Assembly: GCA_964620485.1 (NCBI GenBank)
Contig: CAZUGU010000008.1
Coordinates: 186,001-250,000 of the forward strand
From: CAZTUH01 sp964620485
GTDB taxonomy: Bacteria; Pseudomonadota; Gammaproteobacteria; Burkholderiales; Burkholderiaceae_B
Direction: 5' to 3'
DNA: 64,000 nucleotides
Shown piece after piece: positions 1 to 9,482 of the stretch (its first letter is position 1; each line of letters begins with the position of its first letter). The position numbers were made by a program, and so were the translations under genes. The notes under the pieces were generated by a model. It searched no databases. It worked only from the letters and a program-made list of their open reading frames with translations, and was not told the DNA's origin.

Positions 1-491
1 CCTTTTCTATTCTGCTTGGAAGATTTTTGACAAATTATTTTTAATAAAATATTAGAACTATTATCCAGTATTTCTTGAACTAAACCAATATATATATTGC
101 TAGAATTTTTAACATTGCCATAAAACGCGCAACCAATTAAATCTACTAAATAATATTCATTGCTAGGTAGTTTTGGAAAATAACATCGAGAAACTTGAAT
201 ATTTAGACCACGTAATTTATGTGCTTGATTGCGATCAAGCACATTCTCTAAATTCGCAATCAATATTTTGCCACTTTTTTTAACAGAAAATACCTTATAT
301 AAAACAGGTAAATACGTTTTAGAGATATTGTTATTAGTTAACCACCATTCAGTAGTAGATAATAAAACATGGGATCTTAAAGAATAAGATTTAATCTTTA
401 CCCAGCCCTTTATACCGTAAGCAGCAATAATCTGTCCTAGACAAATCAAATCTCTAGGAATAGGACAATTAGAATATAATGTACGTGACAT
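1..491 (-). CDS. rimM: 16S rRNA processing factor RimM, 3' end cut by window
   Basis: RimM binds ribosomal protein S19 and helps mature the 30S subunit. The frame read from the ATG at 489-491 stays open to the window edge. After about 15 residues it gives the RimM signature GQIIAAYGIKGWVKI, then an N-terminal beta-barrel and the start of the PRC-barrel (YYLVDLIGC). About 163 residues are visible; the usual protein is about 170-200, so only a short C-terminus is missing. It lies 82 bases downstream of rpsP on the same strand, the standard rpsP-rimM-trmD-rplS order, so trmD may lie beyond the edge. The call is confident from motif plus neighbour. Confidence 0.9.
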   Translation of the reverse strand, partial: MSRTLYSNCPIPRDLICLGQIIAAYGIKGWVKIKSYSLRSHVLLSTTEWWLTNNNISKTYLPVLYKVFSVKKSGKILIANLENVLDRNQAHKLRGLNIQVSRCYFPKLPSNEYYLVDLIGCAFYGNVKNSSNIYIGLVQEILDNSSNILLKIICQKSSKQNRK

Positions 492-573
492 CAAGATTAA
501 AAAATAAGTTCATTCCATAATCATTATGGAAATATTAACGTGAAATCAAAAAATTTTATACTATATGAATAAT

Positions 574-849
574 TTAATTTTTATTAATTTCAATACTTTT
601 AATACTTTGACTAGAGTAGTTTTTAATTATTCGCTTAACAGTATAGGTTAATTGTGCACCATTATTAAGCCAATATTGAGCTCGATCAAGTGAAACACGA
701 ACTCTTTCTGATTTATTTTTAGCAATTGGGTCATAAAATCCGATACGTTCAATAACTCTACCATCTCTCGGGCTATGAGAATCTGTAACAACTAAAGTAT
801 AAAATGGATTCTTTTTGCTCCCGCCGCGAGCAAGCCTAATTATAACCAT
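574..849 (-). CDS. rpsP: 30S ribosomal protein bS16
   Basis: This is a structural protein of the small ribosomal subunit. The 91-residue product starts with MVIIRLARGGSKKNPFY and contains RDGRVIERIGFYDP, both hallmark bS16 segments, at the normal family length. The C-terminal tail is low in complexity (Ser/Ile/Lys/Asn), as is common in AT-rich genomes. It is the first gene of the rpsP-rimM unit on this strand. About 100 bases separate it from tusA upstream, enough for its own promoter, although I cannot name a clear one. Confidence 0.97.
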   Translation of the reverse strand: MVIIRLARGGSKKNPFYTLVVTDSHSPRDGRVIERIGFYDPIAKNKSERVRVSLDRAQYWLNNGAQLTYTVKRIIKNYSSQSIKSIEINKN

Positions 850-950
850 ATATCATCCCTCAACCTATTTATATTTGAATTTACAAGAAATCCAATCCTC
901 TCGTCATTATATTCTTTATATAAAGAATAGTAAATATAAATACTCTAAGA

Positions 951-1202
951 TTAAGAGCCTCGTTTTAAAAAATGAATAGTCTTAGTTCCAAATATTTTTT
1001 GTTCTAGCAAATCATTATCTGTATTTTCTGTAAAAAACTGAAAATCACGAGATGCATTCTCGTCTGTAGTAATAATACACAAAATTTTACCATTATCCAT
1101 TCTGGCCAATGCTTTTCTAGCGCGCAAAATCGGTAATGGACATATCAGACCTGTAGCATCTACTAATACATCATAAGCTAAACTTTTTGAAATTTTTTTC
1201 AT
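951..1202 (-). CDS. tusA: TusA-family sulfur carrier protein
   Basis: This 83-residue protein has the TusA/SirA/YeeD signature: DATGLICPLPILRARKAL near residues 16-33, with the persulfide-carrying cysteine in the CPxP motif. TusA relays sulfur from IscS to the TusBCD/TusE/MnmA system for 2-thiouridine in tRNA, and in some bacteria to molybdopterin. IscS and the U34-bearing tRNAs Lys(UUU) and Glu(UUC) are both in this window, so a tRNA role is plausible. The ATG at 1200-1202 lies inside the 3' end of alaS, a 32-base overlap that implies coupled translation. No better in-frame start is seen downstream. The family is certain; the exact sulfur acceptor is inferred. Confidence 0.85.
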   Translation of the reverse strand: MKKISKSLAYDVLVDATGLICPLPILRARKALARMDNGKILCIITTDENASRDFQFFTENTDNDLLEQKIFGTKTIHFLKRGS

Positions 1203-3846
1203 TTGAATATTGTGAAAGTTTTAAATCAATCCAATTATATATATTAAGAATAGTTTCTGAGTTTGAAATAATAGTAGAACCGCTTCCCATTGCTCTTTCA
1301 GAATGACCTCCACCCTTTCCATTAATTTTAGTAGTGATAAAAGAAACTAAATCCTTTGCAGTGACATAAGAAATCAGATTAGTAGTCACACCACTAATAA
1401 AATTAATTTGATTATCTGAAGATTTCTTAGTTATTAATAATATAATTGCTGATTTTAAGCGACTTTTAAGTTTATCTATTAGAAAATATAGAGTTTCGAA
1501 ATCATATCTTGGAATAGAAGTAATTAGTACTTGTATGCCTCGAATGATTTTGATCTGGTTATTAATTAAATTATTACATGTAATATCTGATAATTCTTTG
1601 CGTAGCTGATTTATATTATTTTTCATCAATTTATTACGTTTCTGAAATTGCATAAAACGATCAGGAATATTTGATGGAATGCTATGCAATGCATCTGCTA
1701 CTTTTAATAAAATTGAGTTTTGATTGCTTACCCAAAGTAACGTGTTATCTCCAGTAACAGCTTCAATTCTGCGAATTCCAGTTCCTATCCCATTTTCTGA
1801 AGTAATTTTGAATAAACCAATTTCACCAGTCCTAGAAACATGAGTACCACTGCATAGTTCACGTGAAAACCCAATGTCCAAAACACGAACTATATCACCA
1901 TATTTTTCATTGAATAAAGCTTTAGAACCTTCTCGGATTGCTTCATCAAACGACATAATTCTAACCTTAGTAGGTTGATTAGATAATATTTCATTATTTA
2001 CAATAGTTTCCACTTGAAAAATTTGTTCTGATGTCATTGGTTTATCTTGGATAAAGTCAAATCTAATTTTTTCTGAATTAATTAATGAACCATATTGCTT
2101 TACATGTGATCCAAGTATTTGATATAAGGCTTTATGCATTAAATGTGTAGCTGAATGATTACGTCTAATACGGAAACGCTGTGTTTCATTAACTTGTGCA
2201 ATTAAAACTTTTCCTATAAAAAGATTACCCATTTCCAATATACCATAATGACCAAAGACACCAGATTGAATTTTTTTTGTATCAATAATCTTAACACGTG
2301 TATTTTTATCTTTTAGAAAACCTATATCTCCAATTTGTCCACCAGATTCAGCATAAAATGGTGTAATATCTAGAACTATTACTGCTTTTTGACCAATATT
2401 TATATGATCAACCGAATCTCCTTCAAGGAGATAAAGTGCTTTAACTGTTACATTAATTGATTCAAGTTTTTCATATCCTTCAAATAAAGTTTTATCTCCA
2501 GAATAATTAAACGTATCAGCTTTTTCAAATTTTGAAGATAAACGTGCTAAATAACGCTGATTGGCCATAGAAGTTTCAAAATTGTCCATATCAACATGAA
2601 TATTATGCTCACGACAAATATCTGCTGTTAAATCTGATGGAAAACCATAAGTATCATGTAAAGTAAATATTGTTTTACCATCTAATTTATCTCCAGAAGA
2701 TAATTTAATTAAAGCATTTTCTAAAATTTTCATTCCATAATGAAAGGTCTTTCCGAACTTTTCTTCTTCTTTTTTTAATATTTGAACAATATAGTCTTCT
2801 TGAATAGAAAGTTTAGGATAAGAATCTTTCATTACCAGAATAAGATCTGGTACTATTTTATGAAAGAATAGTTTTTTTTGACCTAATTTATAACCATGTC
2901 TTATAGCACGTCGTATAATACGACGTAATATATAACCTCTTCCTTCATTACTTGGTATAACATTATCCATTATTAAAAATGAAGAAGATCGAATATGATC
3001 AGCAATTACTTTTAATGAATTATGTGTCAAATCATTAGTGTTCGTTTCTCTTGCTGATGCAAAAATTAGTGGTTTTAAAAGATCAGTATCATAATTAGAA
3101 CATACATTTTGAAGTAATGTTGCAATACGTTCTAATCCCATTCCTGTGTCTATACACAAATTTGGTAATCTAGACATATTTCCAGATTTATCACGATAAA
3201 ACTCCATAAAAACAAGATTCCAGATTTCAATATAACGCTTGTTATCTAATTTTAGAGATGAAGAAAATAAGTCACTAGATATATTTGGGCTATAATCATA
3301 AAAAATTTCTGAACATGGGCCACATGGCCCATGTTCAGCCATTTGCCAAAAATTATCTGAAGCATAACGTTTGCCTTTATTATCACCAATACAGACAATT
3401 CTATTAGATGGTATACCAATATCACGATTCCAAATTTTATAAGATTCATCATCTTCTTGATAAACAGTAATTAATAACCTTTCAGAAGGTATCTTATAAA
3501 TATTAGTTAATAACTCCCACGCATAGAAAATAGTTTCATATTTGAAATAATCTCCAAAACTAAAATTTCCCAACATTTCAAAAAAAGTGTGATGCCTAGA
3601 AGTATAACCAACATTTTCAAGATCATTGTGCTTACCACCAACACGAATTACACGCTGTAAAGATGCAGCGCGCTTATACAATCTTTTTTCTTGTCCTGTA
3701 AATACATTTTTAAATTGAACCATACCAGAATTTGTAAAAAGTAAAGTAGGGTCATTATCTGGAACAAGAGATGATGACGGAATAATGATATGATCCTTTG
3801 AAGCAAAAAACTCTAAGAATTTCTGACGAATTTCTGATGATTGCAT
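1171..3846 (-). CDS. alaS: Alanyl-tRNA synthetase
   Basis: AlaRS charges tRNA-Ala and clears Ser- and Gly-tRNA-Ala. The 891-residue protein is full length (family about 875). The class II catalytic domain is N-terminal and contains the conserved GPCGPCSEI segment. The editing domain is intact: HSATH (HxxxH metal ligands, about residue 570) and CSGTH (about residue 670). A C-Ala domain ends the protein, with a GKGGGHSERAMGSG glycine-rich segment near the terminus. So this synthetase keeps proofreading, unlike thrS in the same window. The ATG at 3844-3846 gives the usual N-terminus (MQSSEIRQKFLEFF). It is transcribed divergently from prfB and overlaps tusA at its 3' end. A perfect inverted repeat lies at 3309-3338, inside the GPCGPC coding segment. 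Confidence 0.97.
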   Translation of the reverse strand: MQSSEIRQKFLEFFASKDHIIIPSSSLVPDNDPTLLFTNSGMVQFKNVFTGQEKRLYKRAASLQRVIRVGGKHNDLENVGYTSRHHTFFEMLGNFSFGDYFKYETIFYAWELLTNIYKIPSERLLITVYQEDDESYKIWNRDIGIPSNRIVCIGDNKGKRYASDNFWQMAEHGPCGPCSEIFYDYSPNISSDLFSSSLKLDNKRYIEIWNLVFMEFYRDKSGNMSRLPNLCIDTGMGLERIATLLQNVCSNYDTDLLKPLIFASARETNTNDLTHNSLKVIADHIRSSSFLIMDNVIPSNEGRGYILRRIIRRAIRHGYKLGQKKLFFHKIVPDLILVMKDSYPKLSIQEDYIVQILKKEEEKFGKTFHYGMKILENALIKLSSGDKLDGKTIFTLHDTYGFPSDLTADICREHNIHVDMDNFETSMANQRYLARLSSKFEKADTFNYSGDKTLFEGYEKLESINVTVKALYLLEGDSVDHINIGQKAVIVLDITPFYAESGGQIGDIGFLKDKNTRVKIIDTKKIQSGVFGHYGILEMGNLFIGKVLIAQVNETQRFRIRRNHSATHLMHKALYQILGSHVKQYGSLINSEKIRFDFIQDKPMTSEQIFQVETIVNNEILSNQPTKVRIMSFDEAIREGSKALFNEKYGDIVRVLDIGFSRELCSGTHVSRTGEIGLFKITSENGIGTGIRRIEAVTGDNTLLWVSNQNSILLKVADALHSIPSNIPDRFMQFQKRNKLMKNNINQLRKELSDITCNNLINNQIKIIRGIQVLITSIPRYDFETLYFLIDKLKSRLKSAIILLITKKSSDNQINFISGVTTNLISYVTAKDLVSFITTKINGKGGGHSERAMGSGSTIISNSETILNIYNWIDLKLSQYSNEKNFKKFSL
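3309..3338. repeat. 14-bp inverted repeat inside alaS
   Basis: CTGAACATGGGCCA (3309-3322) and its exact reverse complement (3325-3338) are separated by CA. It encodes the invariant GPCGPC region of AlaRS (AEHGPCGPCSE). Confidence 0.9.
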
Positions 3847-4192
3847 AGTGAGTATAGAAAAATATTTAGGTATTTGTTTATTAAAATATTTCCTGTAATG
3901 GAAATAATTTATAAGAAGTCATTTAGTCTGAGATTATACTTAATTTTAAATTCTAATTAATTTATCATCTAAAATTTATAAAGATCTTTATATTTTCCTT
4001 TTCATCGAAATTTAATCAATAATATTGTGTTGTTTTGAGATAATAGTTCTTAGTTAATTTATTAACTATCTAATCAAATGAAAATATTTCAATTTTATTC
4101 AATTATTCAATCAATGCTAACGTTTTTCATGAAATTTTATTAAAATTTGTTAGAATAACAAAACAACAAACATATTTTACTGATTAGATATT
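3847..4192. other. Divergent alaS/prfB intergenic region
   Basis: This 346-base AT-rich spacer lies between two divergently transcribed genes, so it must hold promoters for both. Many TATAAT-like hexamers occur but none stands out from the background composition. No small ORF, tRNA or strong hairpin was seen. Confidence 0.5.
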
Positions 4193-5297
4193 ATGGAAAT
4201 TGAGAAAAAAAATCAACTTATAGCAAGACTTAACGATTATTCCAAACGTGAAATAGCTCTCAGGAGGTATCTTTAACTATGATGAAAAAAAGAGATACTT
4301 GAAAATCTTAAAAACAGAAATGGAAAGTCCAACAATTTGGAATAATCCTCAATATGCTCAGAATCTAGGTCGAGAACAGAAAATCCTAAGTAATATAATA
4401 GAAATATTTGAAAAATTAAGACAAAATCTAAATGATGCTATAGATTTATTTAAACTAGCTAATGTAGATAATGATTATTTGACAATGAAGTCTATCGAGC
4501 ATGATATGCAAGATTTTAAACACAAAATAGAAAATCTAGAATTTCAACGTATGTTTTCAAAACCCACTGATTCTTTAAGTTGCTTCATAGATATTCAATC
4601 TGGTGCAGGAGGAACAGAATCTCAAGATTGGGCGGCAATATTATTACGACAATATATAAAGTATGCAGAAAGAAAAGGATTTAAGTCAGAAATTTTAGAA
4701 GAATCCGATGGTGAAATCGCTGGTATAAAATCTAGCTCAATAAAAATTGAAGGTGAATATGCTTTTGGTTATTTGCGTACAGAAACTGGTATTCATAGGC
4801 TAGTACGAAAAAGTCCGTTTGATTCATCAGGTAATCGCCATACCTCATTTGCAAGTATATTTGTTTATCCCAAAATTGATAATTCGTTCAAAGTTGAAAT
4901 AAAATCTACTGATTTACGTGTGGATACTTTTAGAGCTAGTGGAGCTGGTGGTCAACATATTAATAAAACAGATTCTGCAGTCCGTATAACTCATATACCA
5001 ACAGGTATTGTGGTTCAATGTCAGAATGATCGTTCTCAACATCGGAATCGTGCAGAAGCAATGCAAATGCTTAAATCTAAACTTTATGAATTGGAAGTAC
5101 GTAAACGTGATTCAGCGCAAAGAGAAATTGAAACTTTGAAAAATGATGTTACTTGGGGTTATCAAATTAGATCTTACATTTTAGATCAAAGTCGTATTAA
5201 GGATTTACGAACAAATATAGAAGTTTCTAATGTACAACGTATTCTTGATGGTGATTTAGATATTTTTATATATGCTAGTTTAAAAAATGGAATATAA
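4193..5297 (+). CDS. prfB: Peptide chain release factor 2, with programmed +1 frameshift
   Basis: RF2 terminates at UAA and UGA. The gene is read in two frames. A 27-codon frame runs from the ATG at 4193 to CTT at 4271-4273, followed in frame by TAA (4274-4276). Skipping one T continues the protein from AAC at 4275 to 5297, about 367 residues in all (E. coli RF2 is 365). The site is AGGAGG TAT CTT TAA C, which matches the known RF2 recoding arrangement: internal Shine-Dalgarno, slippery CUU, stop, C. The usual UGA is replaced by UAA. The SPF stop-recognition tripeptide (VRKSPFDSSG) and the catalytic GGQ (GAGGQHIN, about residue 250) are intact. A gene model starting at TTG 4299 loses the N-terminus and is wrong. 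lysS follows, as in E. coli. Confidence 0.95.
4262..4277 (+). promoter_or_regulatory. RF2 +1 frameshift site with UAA stop
   Basis: AGGAGG (4262-4267) is a strong internal Shine-Dalgarno sequence. It is followed by TAT, slippery CTT (4271-4273), TAA (4274-4276) and C (4277). The zero frame ends at TAA; the +1 frame enters the conserved RF2 body. Spacing matches the E. coli element (AGGGGG-TAT-CTT-TGA-C). The only notable difference is UAA in place of UGA. Confidence 0.9.
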
Positions 5298-5642
5298 ATT
5301 TTAAATTTGAATTATTTAAATTGTTGATAAATTATTGAATTGAATTTCTTGATTTTAAATTCATCACAAATTAAAGTAATCATATAATATATTTTTGTAG
5401 GATCAGGATCTGATTGAATCAAATTTTTTACGTTTTATTTATATGTTGAATATTTTATTTTATATTATTTCTTAAATGAAATTCTATTTTTTCGGAGATT
5501 ATAATGTGTTGATATTATTTTAATTAAAACTATAAAAACCTATTTTTTCGAAAATCATTTGTTTGAATCAGAAAATTTAGTAGAGCTTTTCTATAGATAA
5601 AACATTTACCAATTATATTATAACGAATTAGCATTTCATTTC
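5298..5642. other. Intergenic region prfB-lysS
   Basis: This 345-base AT-rich stretch separates two same-strand genes. I see no ORF, tRNA or convincing terminator. A promoter for lysS could lie here but cannot be told from background. Confidence 0.4.
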
Positions 5643-7175
5643 ATGACTAACTTAAATAATTTTTCACATCCTAAAAAAATTAAAGAAAATCATCTTATTT
5701 CAGAACGACGAGCCAAACTTCGCAAGTTACGTGAAACAACAAATATTGTTTACCGAAATGATTTTACACCTACTATTCGTGCATCACAGTTAAGTGATAA
5801 TAATTCTGATCGGGAAAAACTATTAATTTCTGAAGAAAATATACGAATGGCTGGTCGTCTAATGCTTAGAAGAATTATAGGAAGATCGACTTTTGCATCT
5901 CTAAAAGATAGTACTGGACGCATTCAATTATATTTGAATGAAAATACTTTAGGTTCTAAAAATTATAATAACTTTAAAAATTTTGATATTGGAGATATCA
6001 TTGCAATTGAAGGATCACTTTTTAGAACCAATACTGGTGAACTTTCAATACGTGTGAAATTAGTAAATCTTCTTTCTAAATCATTAAGACCATTACCAGA
6101 TAAATTTCATGGAATATCTGATCAGGAAATGCGTTATCGTCAACGATATATTGATTTAATAATGACAGATAGTGTACGAAGTACGTTCGAAATACGTAGT
6201 AAAACTATAAATAATATTCGTCAATTTATGAATAATTCTAAGTTTATTGAGGTAGAAACACCGATATTACATAATATTCCTGGTGGTGCATTGGCTAAAC
6301 CATTTGTTACACATCATAATAACTTCAACATGCAAATGTTTTTACGTATTGCCCCAGAATTATATTTAAAAAGATTAATTGTTGGAGGATTTGAACGAAT
6401 TTTTGAATTAGGAAAGAATTTTCGCAATGAAGGAACTAGTCCAAATCATAATCCAGAATTTACAATGATGGAATTCTATGCTGCCTATACAGATTATAAT
6501 TGGCTTATGAACTTTCTCGAAAATTTAATATGTCAAATTTTCGAAAAGATAACAAATAAATCTGAACTTATATATCAAAAACATAGGCTTGACTTATCTA
6601 GACCTTTCGAACGACTTACCATTTGTGAAGCAATTCTTAAATATTCACCAAATTATACTAGGAAACAATTAGAAAGTGTTTCTTCAATTCTCGATATAAT
6701 GAAAATGCTTGAGATTCAGACTGAAAATTCATCTGAGAAAATAGATTTAGGTCTTTTACAATTAGAACTTTTTGAAAAAGTAATTTCACCCAAATTATGG
6801 AATCCAACCTATATTGTGAATTATCCAATTAAATCTTCACCATTAGCTCGTCCATTAGATAATTCTTCAAATATAGTAGAACGGTTTGAATTGTTTATAG
6901 CGGGTCGTGAAATTGCTAATGGTTTTTCTGAATTAAATGATCCTGAAGATCAAATTGAACGACTTCAAAATCAAATAAATGGAAAAAATCTAGAAAATGA
7001 AAAAAACATATTTTATGATAATGATTATGTCTGTGCATTAGAATATGGTATGCCACCGACCGCAGGTTGCGGAATAGGTATTGATCGCTTGATCATGTTA
7101 TTAACTGATAGTCCTAATATTCGGGATGTCATATTTTTTCCACAATTAAGATACAAACAAACAACAAATTTATAA
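5643..7175 (+). CDS. lysS: Lysyl-tRNA synthetase, class II
   Basis: LysRS charges tRNA-Lys; a tRNA-Lys(UUU) gene lies at 60913-60985. The 510-residue length is typical. An N-terminal OB-fold anticodon-binding domain spans about residues 65-150 (MAGRLMLRRIIGRSTFASL). The class II catalytic domain follows, with motif 2 region FRNEGTSPNHNPEFTMMEFY and motif 3 GCGIGIDRLIMLL near the C-terminus. It sits downstream of prfB, the common proteobacterial arrangement, but a 345-base spacer now separates them. The start ATG at 5643 gives a normal N-terminal extension. Nothing essential is missing. Confidence 0.97.
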   Translation: MTNLNNFSHPKKIKENHLISERRAKLRKLRETTNIVYRNDFTPTIRASQLSDNNSDREKLLISEENIRMAGRLMLRRIIGRSTFASLKDSTGRIQLYLNENTLGSKNYNNFKNFDIGDIIAIEGSLFRTNTGELSIRVKLVNLLSKSLRPLPDKFHGISDQEMRYRQRYIDLIMTDSVRSTFEIRSKTINNIRQFMNNSKFIEVETPILHNIPGGALAKPFVTHHNNFNMQMFLRIAPELYLKRLIVGGFERIFELGKNFRNEGTSPNHNPEFTMMEFYAAYTDYNWLMNFLENLICQIFEKITNKSELIYQKHRLDLSRPFERLTICEAILKYSPNYTRKQLESVSSILDIMKMLEIQTENSSEKIDLGLLQLELFEKVISPKLWNPTYIVNYPIKSSPLARPLDNSSNIVERFELFIAGREIANGFSELNDPEDQIERLQNQINGKNLENEKNIFYDNDYVCALEYGMPPTAGCGIGIDRLIMLLTDSPNIRDVIFFPQLRYKQTTNL

Positions 7176-7461
7176 AATCTAGTAGTTTAAAAATCTATTT
7201 ATATCAAATGAAATCTAGATTTGTTTTTCAAACATAAAATATATTTTTATAGATCAAGATTAACTATTATTGGATTTTTATAATTTTAATTTAGATGTTA
7301 AACTAAGATTTTTACTATCATTAAAATGAGATTGTTGAGCATATGTATATTTTTATCACTTTTTAATAAATTTACTTTCCTTAGTTGTTTATTTTTACTT
7401 CAAATTTTTTTAAGATAGAAAATTAGGATGAAGATTTTCTATCTATTTTTAGAGAGATTTT

Positions 7462-8466
7462 ATGCTAAAGCCTGTCGTACATATTGCTATAACTGGTGCT
7501 GCTGGACAAATTGGCTATGCCTTAATGTTTCGAATTGCATCTGGTGAAATGCTTGGTAAGGATCAAGCTATTTTTCTACGATTATTAGATGTTCCAGATA
7601 AGCAAATATTTTTAAAAAGTTCTATTATGGAATTAAATGATTGTGCATTTCCATTATTAAAAGGAGTTACATCACATAGTGATCCAGAAATAGCTTTTAG
7701 TAAAATTGATATTGCTATATTAATTGGTAGTCAGCCACGCAAACCTGGAATGGAACGTAGAGACCTTCTAGAAAGTAATGCTAAAACTTTCATGCTACAT
7801 GGATATGCTCTAAATAAAACAGCAAATCCTAACGTCAGAGTTTTAGTAGTTGGAAATCCAGTAAACACTAATACTTATATTGCAATGCAATCAGCACCGA
7901 ATTTATCTAATAAACAATTTACTGCAATGTTACGCTTAGATTATAATCGTGCTTTATTTCAATTATCAACTAAATCTAAAATAGCTGTAAACTTAATTGA
8001 AAATCTAATTGTATGGGGCAATCATTCTTCTTCAATATATCCTGATTACAGATTTGCAAATGCAAATGGACAGAAGATTTCTGGATTAATCAATGATGAA
8101 TATTGGAATCGTAACATTTTTATTCCAAATGTTAGAGAACGTGGAACACTTCTTCTTAAAAAAAGAGGATTATCTTCTGCTGCTTCAGCCGCTAGTGCAG
8201 TGATTAATCATATTCGAGATTGGATATTAGGTAGCCAGAACAGATGGGTTACTATGGGAGTAATTTCTGATGGTTCTTATGGAATACCTAAGAATGTTGT
8301 TTTTGGTATGCCTGTAACAACGGAAAATGGTGAATATAAACATGTATTAGGATTAAAAATTGACCCATTCTCTCAACAACAATTTGATCTAAATTTACAA
8401 GAACTTATTGAAGAATACAATATAGTTAAAAATCTTTTAAAAGAAAATACTATTATTGAAAAATAA
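7462..8466 (+). CDS. mdh: Malate dehydrogenase (NAD-type, LDH/MDH fold)
   Basis: This enzyme interconverts malate and oxaloacetate in the cytosol. The 334-residue protein has the Rossmann motif ITGAAGQIGYALMFR at the N-terminus and substrate-binding arginines in KPGMERRDLL. GNPVNTN, the catalytic Asp in RLDYNRA and the catalytic His in WGNHSS are all present. It belongs to the longer MDH group found in betaproteobacteria and cytosolic eukaryotes rather than the E. coli group. No other TCA gene is in the window, so its role (oxaloacetate for aspartate or lysine, redox balance) is open. A GAGAG ribosome binding sequence precedes the ATG. The next feature is a 62-bp perfect palindrome. Confidence 0.95.
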   Translation: MLKPVVHIAITGAAGQIGYALMFRIASGEMLGKDQAIFLRLLDVPDKQIFLKSSIMELNDCAFPLLKGVTSHSDPEIAFSKIDIAILIGSQPRKPGMERRDLLESNAKTFMLHGYALNKTANPNVRVLVVGNPVNTNTYIAMQSAPNLSNKQFTAMLRLDYNRALFQLSTKSKIAVNLIENLIVWGNHSSSIYPDYRFANANGQKISGLINDEYWNRNIFIPNVRERGTLLLKKRGLSSAASAASAVINHIRDWILGSQNRWVTMGVISDGSYGIPKNVVFGMPVTTENGEYKHVLGLKIDPFSQQQFDLNLQELIEEYNIVKNLLKENTIIEK

Positions 8467-8961
8467 AGGTAATTTTTACTTTATTAAATAAGTAATATCT
8501 AATATCTATACTTAGAATTACCGAAAGTCGTCTATGTAAAATCTTATCTAAAAGATTGAATAAAAATATTTATATTATTTTGAATTAAATAATAAATTTC
8601 GTTTGTATTATAAATACAAATCTTTTTTTTATACTATTCTGATTATTAGTGACATCTTAACAAGATACTCACCCTTATTTCATTTTTCTGATGTACATCA
8701 GAAAAATGAAATAAGGGTGAGTATCCATTCATATGGATTTTATTGAGACCTTAATGAAATTTCGACTTTATTTTTATAGTAATAATATCCTTTATTATTG
8801 GGTTACTAAAGTTTATGGATAGAAAAATTTTAACAATCAGAATGACTATACTTTTTTAAAGTAGGTTTTACATGAAAATAGGTATCATATGAATCTCTTT
8901 CATATAAATTTTATGCAATTTATTAATGCATAATTCAAAAATAATTTAAATATTTAGTTAT
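8467..8961. other. Convergent intergenic region mdh/fdx
   Basis: This is a 495-base spacer between the 3' ends of mdh (+) and fdx (-). Its main content is the perfect palindrome at 8664-8725. Short hairpins of about 7 bp also occur near 8890-8935. No ORF of note. Confidence 0.6.
8664..8725. repeat. Perfect 62-bp palindrome, possible bidirectional terminator
   Basis: The sequence from GATACTCACCC to GGGTGAGTATC is its own reverse complement over 62 bases: 31-bp arms with no spacer, centred on TGTACA at 8692-8697. It lies between convergent genes, so RNA from either side would form a very long hairpin. No U-tract follows either arm, so it is not a textbook intrinsic terminator. A protein-binding role or a product of template switching are alternatives. 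Confidence 0.9.
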
Positions 8962-9300
8962 TTAACTTTCTCGAGCATGATTAATAGTATATCTAGGTAT
9001 TTCAATAATCAAATCGGAATTTCCTACCAAAGCTTGGCAAGATAAACGGGATTGCATTGATAATCCCCAAGCTTTATCTAGCAAATCTTCTTCATTATCT
9101 GTCGCACTATTAAGTGATGAATAGCCTTTTTTAACAATGACATGACATGTTGTGCATGCACAGGAAAATTCACAAGCGTGCTCTATTTCAATATGATTTA
9201 ATAGCAAATTCTTACAAATAGATACACCTTGTAAAGGTTTTTCAATAACTGCTCCATTCGGACATATCTCAAGGTGTGGTAAAACAATTAATTTGGCCAT
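8962..9300 (-). CDS. fdx: ISC-type [2Fe-2S] ferredoxin
   Basis: Fdx supplies electrons for cluster assembly on IscU. The 112-residue protein carries the adrenodoxin-type cluster ligands CEFSCACTTC followed by a distal Cys in SCQALVG. ICPNGAVIEKPLQGVS near the N-terminus is typical of bacterial Fdx. It is the last gene of the isc operon on the minus strand, 182 bases after hscA. That gap is wider than usual and corresponds to part of the lost hscA 3' end. All four cysteines are present. Confidence 0.95.
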   Translation of the reverse strand: MAKLIVLPHLEICPNGAVIEKPLQGVSICKNLLLNHIEIEHACEFSCACTTCHVIVKKGYSSLNSATDNEEDLLDKAWGLSMQSRLSCQALVGNSDLIIEIPRYTINHARES

Positions 9301-9482
9301 AAATTTATCGGGCTATATAATTAAAATTGTATGTAATATAATGTAAAAAAGCCCTATTATTACCTAATTATAGTATCTAAGAAAAATATAATCTAATTTA
9401 ATTAGTTTTTATATGTTCTTTTATGCATATTATGCATACCATTAATAAAAATATTAATTTCACTCAATAAAGTAATTTTTAT

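Noticed and set aside
4299..5297. prfB as a TTG-started 332-residue gene, or as a pseudogene with an early stop
   Set aside because: The upstream frame, internal Shine-Dalgarno, CTT and stop match the RF2 recoding element, and the joined protein has normal length.
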